A stretch of DNA of 25,811 bases from assembly GCA_004325065.1 (NCBI GenBank), contig PITI01000065.1, forward strand, positions 1-25,811, in the 5' to 3' direction. Origin of the DNA: Hamiltosporidium magnivora (taxonomy: Eukaryota > Microsporidia > Dubosqiidae). Positions 20,251 to 25,811 of this stretch are shown here, one piece after another. The notes beneath the pieces were generated by a model that had not been told where the DNA came from, searched no databases, and worked only from the letters and a program-made list of their open reading frames with translations. The position numbers were made by a program, and so were the translations under genes. Position 1 is the first letter of the stretch. Every line of letters starts with the position of its first letter.

Positions 20251-21178
20251 TAAAAATTCGGTTTTTAATTTTTTTGAAAGTTTCAGAACCCAGGAAGTAA
20301 AATTCTTGGCTAATGAGTTAGGTCTTATTTATAAATGTAATATAATCTCTTGTAAGATAAACAAGAATGGTATTATAACTAATAAAATTACACTACTTTG
20401 AGAATTTCCGAATATCAGTAAGAATATAGGCATATATGCGGTTGATAGTTTATAAAAAGACAGTATAAATCATTTTTTTCATTCAACAAAAAGGATTGGA
20501 TTCAACACCAAATTTTGTATTGTAAGGAATATAATACGAGAACTTTATATAGGACGATGAGAGAGCATTCTATAAAGCCATTTTTTATCCCTTTCTTTTT
20601 TCTCTACAGAGTAGAACAAAATATAGAGTGAAGAAAAATCTTGCCATTTTGTTTGAAGAGTTTGGGCATTTTAGTTTGGAAAGTTAGGTTTTGAACTCTT
20701 TGCAAACTTCCCTTATTGGATGTACAAAAAGTTTACATACGGAGGCAAACCGGGTCATTCCGAATTGACTTATACACATTACAATCATACTTATCTAAAC
20801 GTGTTAAACATGTTGAGAGTAAAATGTTTAGCTTTTTATTTTGGATAAAGAATCGAAAACAATCCATTGATTCAAAATTTTAATAGGATTTAAGGTTAAA
20901 GGTAATTTAAGACAAAAAGTGTAACTAAAATATAAATTAACAATAAATAGATGTGAAATTTTTTGCAATTATCGAGGTTTATAGTTTTATTTATGAAAAA
21001 AATCAATATTTCGTTCGAATTAATTTTGGTTACTGACTTAAGCTCGGTAATTTTTAATAAGAAATAAAAATTTTGGTTTTTTAATGTTTAAATTGAGGAA
21101 ATTTGTCGAAATTTTTACAACTCATTGGTTTCGAAAATAATTTCTACAATGAAATGAAATCTTTAGTTTAAAACTTTT
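20251..21178. other. AT-rich spacer between the Swd2 and kinase genes
   Basis: No gene, RNA or repeat is recognisable. It presumably holds the Swd2 promoter near 20250-20350 and the 3' end of the kinase gene near 21178. A stretch at 20560-20790 is somewhat less AT-rich, without an open frame. Confidence 0.5.
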
Positions 21179-22522
21179 CTATTTATTTTTTATGTTGTTT
21201 ATTCTGTAAATTATAGATAACAATAAACATTCTGCAATAACTATTATCAATACAGAAATTCCCAATATTTTTATCATAATTTTTTTTCTGGTTGTCTTTT
21301 CTTTAAGCGTATTTTTAACTACTTTATATTTTACCTGCTCAATATTCAATTTCAAAAATAATTTTTTTAGTTCGTTATGATAGCTAAAAGTAAGATGCTG
21401 TATAGGTAAAACATGATTTCCCACAACCGCTCTAAATTTTAACAGTTTATAAGCTCGTTGTTCGGCCTCTTCTTGATTGGTGGTTTTTCTCTGTAAAAGT
21501 TTTTGGTTTTGGTTTAGCTTAAACTTAGAAAACTCTCTTTTATTTTTTGAACAACAGCAATGCAATTCAAAACTATATTCAGGGTGCTCGTAGTAGATTA
21601 TTCTATCGTGCAATTTTATTTTGGTATCATTATCTGAGATTTCAAAATTTTTTATGTCTGCAAAACAAAATACAAAGTCATATAAAGTATTAAAAATAGG
21701 ATGTATTAGGGCAACATCCGCCGAAATACGAATTTTTGGATCAGGTATCAAACACTGTTCAAAAAAATCACTTACTTTACCATCTTTAATGGTAACATCA
21801 TTTATATATTCTCGAGAAACATATCCAAAACTATAAATATCGGCAATCGAACTACACCTTTGTCCATTTCTAATTTCGGGTGCAATATACAAATATTTTT
21901 TATGATTGTTCTTTCCATTTTTAATATCTTTATCTGAAAATAATCTCTTTTGCTTTTTTTCGAATACTGCATGTCCAAAATCGATCGCTTTAATTTTTAA
22001 GTTTTCAGCAAGCATCATATTGTCAAATTTAAAATCTCCAATTACTATTTTTTGAACTCGTAAGAAATTTAACACATCTAGCATTTGTTTCATTATAAAT
22101 AAGAAGTTTATAAATGTTTCTATATTGTTATCTAAATAATCGAGTAATGTTATGGGAAGATATTCGAATAAGAGATATTCATAATTCGAATCGTTATAAT
22201 ATCCATAAAATTCAACAATATTTTCATGTCTTAAATAGTTTTTAAACAGCTCTGCAATGTAATTACAAGTCAAGTGGGTTTTTTTTGGTTGCACCTTTAG
22301 TGCAAATTTTTCTTTTGTTTGAATATCTTCGATCAAAAAAACACTACCTTGAACTCCATGGCCCAAATAGCTTATAACTTTATATTTTTTAAAAATGCCA
22401 TCTCTCTTAAATATAATAAGATTCGGTAGACTAGAAATAGAGATATCTTGATCACATAATATCAATTTATAGTTTATAAAAATCAAAACGATAGTTATTA
22501 AAAAGTATTTCCGCAAATACAT
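21179..22522 (-). CDS. Secreted, membrane-anchored protein kinase (intact paralogue)
   Basis: A 447-residue protein. Residues 1-23 look like a signal peptide (hydrophobic FLITIVLIFI core, Cys23). The kinase domain covers about 45-285: glycine loop YLGHGVQGSVFL (52-63), Lys76 in FALKV, catalytic loop IGDFKFDN (Asp163, Lys165, Asn168), DFG 181-183, APE 214-216 and Asp228 in ADIYSFG. The HRD motif is changed to IGD, yet the residues needed for phosphotransfer are kept, so activity is plausible. A C-terminal extension (about 290-400) with a CCC run at 322-324 matches no domain I know. A membrane helix at about 416-438 (ILGISVLIIVIAECLLL) precedes a short basic tail. With a cleaved signal peptide, the kinase would face the lumen or outside, an unusual location for a protein kinase. 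The broken sister copy lies at 8317-9342, same strand. A role towards the host is inference. Confidence 0.88.
   Translation of the reverse strand: MYLRKYFLITIVLIFINYKLILCDQDISISSLPNLIIFKRDGIFKKYKVISYLGHGVQGSVFLIEDIQTKEKFALKVQPKKTHLTCNYIAELFKNYLRHENIVEFYGYYNDSNYEYLLFEYLPITLLDYLDNNIETFINFLFIMKQMLDVLNFLRVQKIVIGDFKFDNMMLAENLKIKAIDFGHAVFEKKQKRLFSDKDIKNGKNNHKKYLYIAPEIRNGQRCSSIADIYSFGYVSREYINDVTIKDGKVSDFFEQCLIPDPKIRISADVALIHPIFNTLYDFVFCFADIKNFEISDNDTKIKLHDRIIYYEHPEYSFELHCCCSKNKREFSKFKLNQNQKLLQRKTTNQEEAEQRAYKLLKFRAVVGNHVLPIQHLTFSYHNELKKLFLKLNIEQVKYKVVKNTLKEKTTRKKIMIKILGISVLIIVIAECLLLSIIYRINNIKNK
21879..22096 (-). repeat. Near-identical tract shared with the truncated kinase
   Basis: Counterpart of 8828-9045 at a constant offset of 13051 bases, with one mismatch in 218 bases. 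It encodes the catalytic and activation segments. The bases on either side diverge sharply, which fits gene conversion between the two loci. Confidence 0.85.
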
Positions 22523-25500
22523 ACGGAGTAGATATGGGATTACATTTATAAACTATAATCGCTGATAATAAAAAAATGTCAGCTTATCATTAACGTCTAC
22601 CGATATAAAAAGATAAGAAATTATAAAATTTTTTTAAAGATAAATTGCAAAAAAGCGTTTTTTTTAAAAATTTTCTAAATTTAAAGCAATATATTATCAA
22701 AACCATATTATATTCATATTTGTGCTGGCGATGAAGATACATAAATTTACATTGAAAAATATTATGGCATTAATTAATATGTATTAACGTGAATAACTAT
22801 AATTTTAAATCCAATAAAATACACACAAATATTGTAATACACTCGTAAATATTCATTAAAAAATAATTGAATACAAATTAAGCAAACCGAAATAGAAATT
22901 GAGATAATTGTCAGAAAATCATAATTACAAAAATCTAATCAGCCTATCAATCACTAAATTATTTCCTTAATTTGAGAAGTTTTTATTTATCCCAAAACAA
23001 TGATTTATTTCAACTCATATTACAGAAAACCCAGATCCCAGTCAGAATATAGGCCAAATTATTTGATGGATCTTAAAAAAAGAGGCAAGAATAATTCTTT
23101 TTTGAAAAAAACGAATTTCATATTGGTTCTATGGGAGCAGTAAAACTATGACGTAAGCTCTAGAAAACACCAATAACTGAAAATAATATTTTCAAATGCA
23201 CATAAAACCAATTAAAAGAAAATTTAAATCAAAGACTATGTTAAGCTTGAACTAAACATATCAATCATTATTATAGCCGACATGGCATATATTCAATACA
23301 CAATACTTGGGCCAAACATCAACAACATATATAAAAAAATGATCTATGTAAGATATCAGAATTTCCAAAAGACATAATAAACTCAGAATTCAATCAAAAA
23401 AAATGCTTCTAAATATAATCATATACTAATTTACAAATAATGAGGAATACCAAAACCATAATTTTAATTTATTATCGGATATAAAGATTGGGAATCATCA
23501 TATATGCATTTTTCTTGAAAAATAGAAAGAATTTGAAAAATATTGGTGACTAAATGACTCAAAAAAAAGCGATTCAGAAAATATTTCATACTTTAAAAAA
23601 ATATAAAATAACAATATTTTTGGTTTTTTTATATTGCTTAAATTCTTAAATATTGTCTCTATGAATGGATTTCTTTAAAAATATTTTTTAAAAAAATAAA
23701 ATAACTAGTAACCACCACATTTGCCTGACATATAACTGATAGGTTTTCAGATCATATTTAATTTTTATTTTAGAATTTAGAAATTTCTATTCTTGCCCCA
23801 TTTCTTATGAAACATTTTTAGATTATTTCTAAATTATGTCCTAAATTAATTAACAATTTTTTTAACTGTATTTTAAATCTTGAGTGAGTAATTCCTTCAC
23901 ATATGATAATTAAATACTGATGTAAAGTAAGATAAATTGATCAATTAAACGACTTAAATCGAAATAAACTCATGAATAAACATATTACAACCAAATTACT
24001 TATTTTATTGACAAAATATTACATATCTTATAACCATTTAACATTTTAATCTGAATATATGTAAAAAGTAATTTTTCTATCTTGATAACTTTAGAACTCC
24101 AAAAACATTTAACTTATAATTTATTTTGTCTTAATATTGCTTTAATATTTCATATATTTTTTTTAATTTGAATGGAATTCACATTTTTTAGATAAAGTTA
24201 AGTAAAAACAAAAAAAAATTTTGTAAAAGCAACGATAAAAGCGTCTATAAAAATATTTTAGGCCAACGACTTATTAGTTATGAGTTTTAATTTTTATATT
24301 CACATTAAAATTTAAATGCATACATGGGAATTAAAACTGCAAATAAATTTAAAATATTGTATTTTATAATTGCATATATCAATCTTCTTGTTTTGTGTAA
24401 AATTGCTTTTTTTGTTTTCTATCCATGAATTAATTCCAATGTTTTTGCCAGATAATTTGTAAATTTGTGTTGCTCTAAAATATAAGTAAATAAATTTTCT
24501 TCTGTATGCAAAATTCTAACGATTTTCTAGGCTGTTGTATAGTAATCTTCTCCATATATTTTAAGGCTCTTTATTCTGATCGCATCTATATAATTTCCAT
24601 TTTTTAAACGATTGATATTGTTCAATAAAATAATTATTAGTGAAACGTTGCTGATTTTTCTTTATTCTCATTGTATGATTACTGTAGTATACACTAGAAA
24701 TAATTCTTTTACACAACGCCTTTAAAGTAACTTAGAATTAGAAGCCAAATTTTTTGAACCAAAATATAAATATAGCTATCATGTTTAAACCCAATCATGC
24801 TTTCTAAGATGTTTACATATGCAAAAATCGATAAGAAAATCTGAAAACCTGTTATAAATCTAAGACAATCTAATTATTCAATTGCAAAAGGAAACTACTA
24901 AGTTTATTATATCATCTATTCTAAATCTATTTTGTTCGAACAGTTTCAAATCTATATCACAGACCTAGTTTGCTTGATCTGACCATTTTATTTCATAAAA
25001 AACCATAAAGAACAAATATTTCATGTAGTTAAGAATATTAAAGCAAATGAGAAATATGAAAGTAATTAAATACATTATTTTTTAATTTGAGAATATGACT
25101 CAAAAGAAATGTAGAAAAATAGATACAATAATATGTTTTCAAAAACCTAAAATTTTATTGTATTCACATATTAGCGATTCCAATAGTTGGAATTACGATT
25201 TTATAATCCTAGAATTCTTTATTAAATAGATTGCTGTATGGTATCATATTATAATTCTTAAATACACAATTCTCCTTTACAATTGAAACAAGGTTTTTTG
25301 GAGATTATATCTGCTATTGGGCTTAAAAAAATTAATATTGTGTTTATTCTCGCCCAAGAACAGTCCAAAACGTAATTTTTAGGATTCTGACTCGGTGTTA
25401 CAAAAAAAACATAAGTTTATCCGGCAATTTATACTCCTATACAATGAGTGTGGTTTAATTTTTCGAAGTCAAAATATTTCTTATTTATAAGAAGTATTTC

Positions 25501-25526
25501 TATCTCAGATATATTCTCTTTAAAAA
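22523..25526. other. 3-kb AT-rich gene desert
   Basis: No supported gene, RNA gene or repeat. On the minus strand directly upstream of the kinase start are TATAAATG and ATCCCAT within about 30 bases of the ATG, possible promoter elements. An open frame at 25429-25626 on the minus strand runs partly through the dispersed repeat and is not credible. Confidence 0.5.
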
Positions 25527-25811
25527 GTGGAGGGAGGATATCCACATAAAAAACTTTCTGCTTGGCAATGAGTGTGTGAAACTGGTGTGAGGTCATTGTT
25601 TGGATTTTTGGTGGGAATAAAACCATACTACATCTTCGGTTGTTCCATGGGAGTTGTTATGAGGAGGAGAGGTCTAAGAAATGGTGAAACTTTTTCTACG
25701 AATTTATTTGTAGTTTTTTATGTAACCAGATTGCAGACCGCAGCTGAACATGTAGGTAATTGCCATGTAAAAGCATGGAGACCTAGCCTTGCTCACTCGG
25801 GTTAGAAGACT
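25527..25811 (+). repeat. Dispersed repeat, best-kept copy, cut by the window end
   Basis: Opens with GTGGAGGGAGGATATCCACA, in which GTGG and CCAC can pair, then runs to the last base. It matches the reverse-oriented copy ending at 19035 over its whole visible length, and the first 57 bases match 11184-11240. It is less AT-rich than the surroundings. One frame is open over most of it (part of 25572-25805), and the sister copy shares part of that peptide (GIKxYYxFGCS, ETFSxN), so it may be a piece of a retroelement reading frame. No known protein is recognised. Confidence 0.75.

Overview
The window looks like nuclear DNA from a microsporidian with a large, gene-poor, very AT-rich genome. The evidence is five intron-less eukaryotic genes covering only about 43% of 25.8 kb, long A/T-rich spacers, short CCC motifs directly before two start codons, and divergent shortened eukaryotic proteins. 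The in-frame GVN-type repeats written with a recurring GGGTGTTA motif remind me of Hamiltosporidium (Octosporea) proteins. That genus assignment is from memory and unverified.

Layout. At 306-5852 (+) lies a 1848-residue type III phosphatidylinositol 4-kinase of the Stt4/PI4KA class. Its middle part carries three in-frame minisatellites. At 8317-9342 (-) is a protein kinase gene whose signal-peptide start and membrane-anchor end have each been cut off by small lesions; both relics remain readable in the flanks. At 12337-14685 (-) is a 782-residue leucine-rich-repeat protein with a probable signal peptide. At 19371-20243 (-) is a Swd2/WDR82 WD40 protein. At 21179-22522 (-) is the intact paralogue of the broken kinase, with signal peptide, kinase domain, cysteine-bearing extension and C-terminal membrane helix.

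Between the genes are copies of a more GC-rich dispersed repeat (25527 to the window end on +, about 18400-19035 on -, and a short piece at 11184), plus a GC-rich patch at 11264-11560 that looks like retroelement debris. No convincing tRNA, rRNA, CRISPR array or complete transposase was seen.

How the genes fit together. There is no operon logic. PI4-kinase (PI4P synthesis) and Swd2 (Set1/COMPASS and mRNA 3'-end processing) are housekeeping genes. The secreted or membrane kinases and the secreted LRR protein look like members of lineage-specific families that may meet the host; this is inference. The most interesting signals are the motif-phased minisatellites confined to the PI4-kinase gene, the GC-skew reversal inside that gene, and the kinase pair, in which one copy lost both targeting ends while its catalytic core stayed almost identical in DNA to the other copy.
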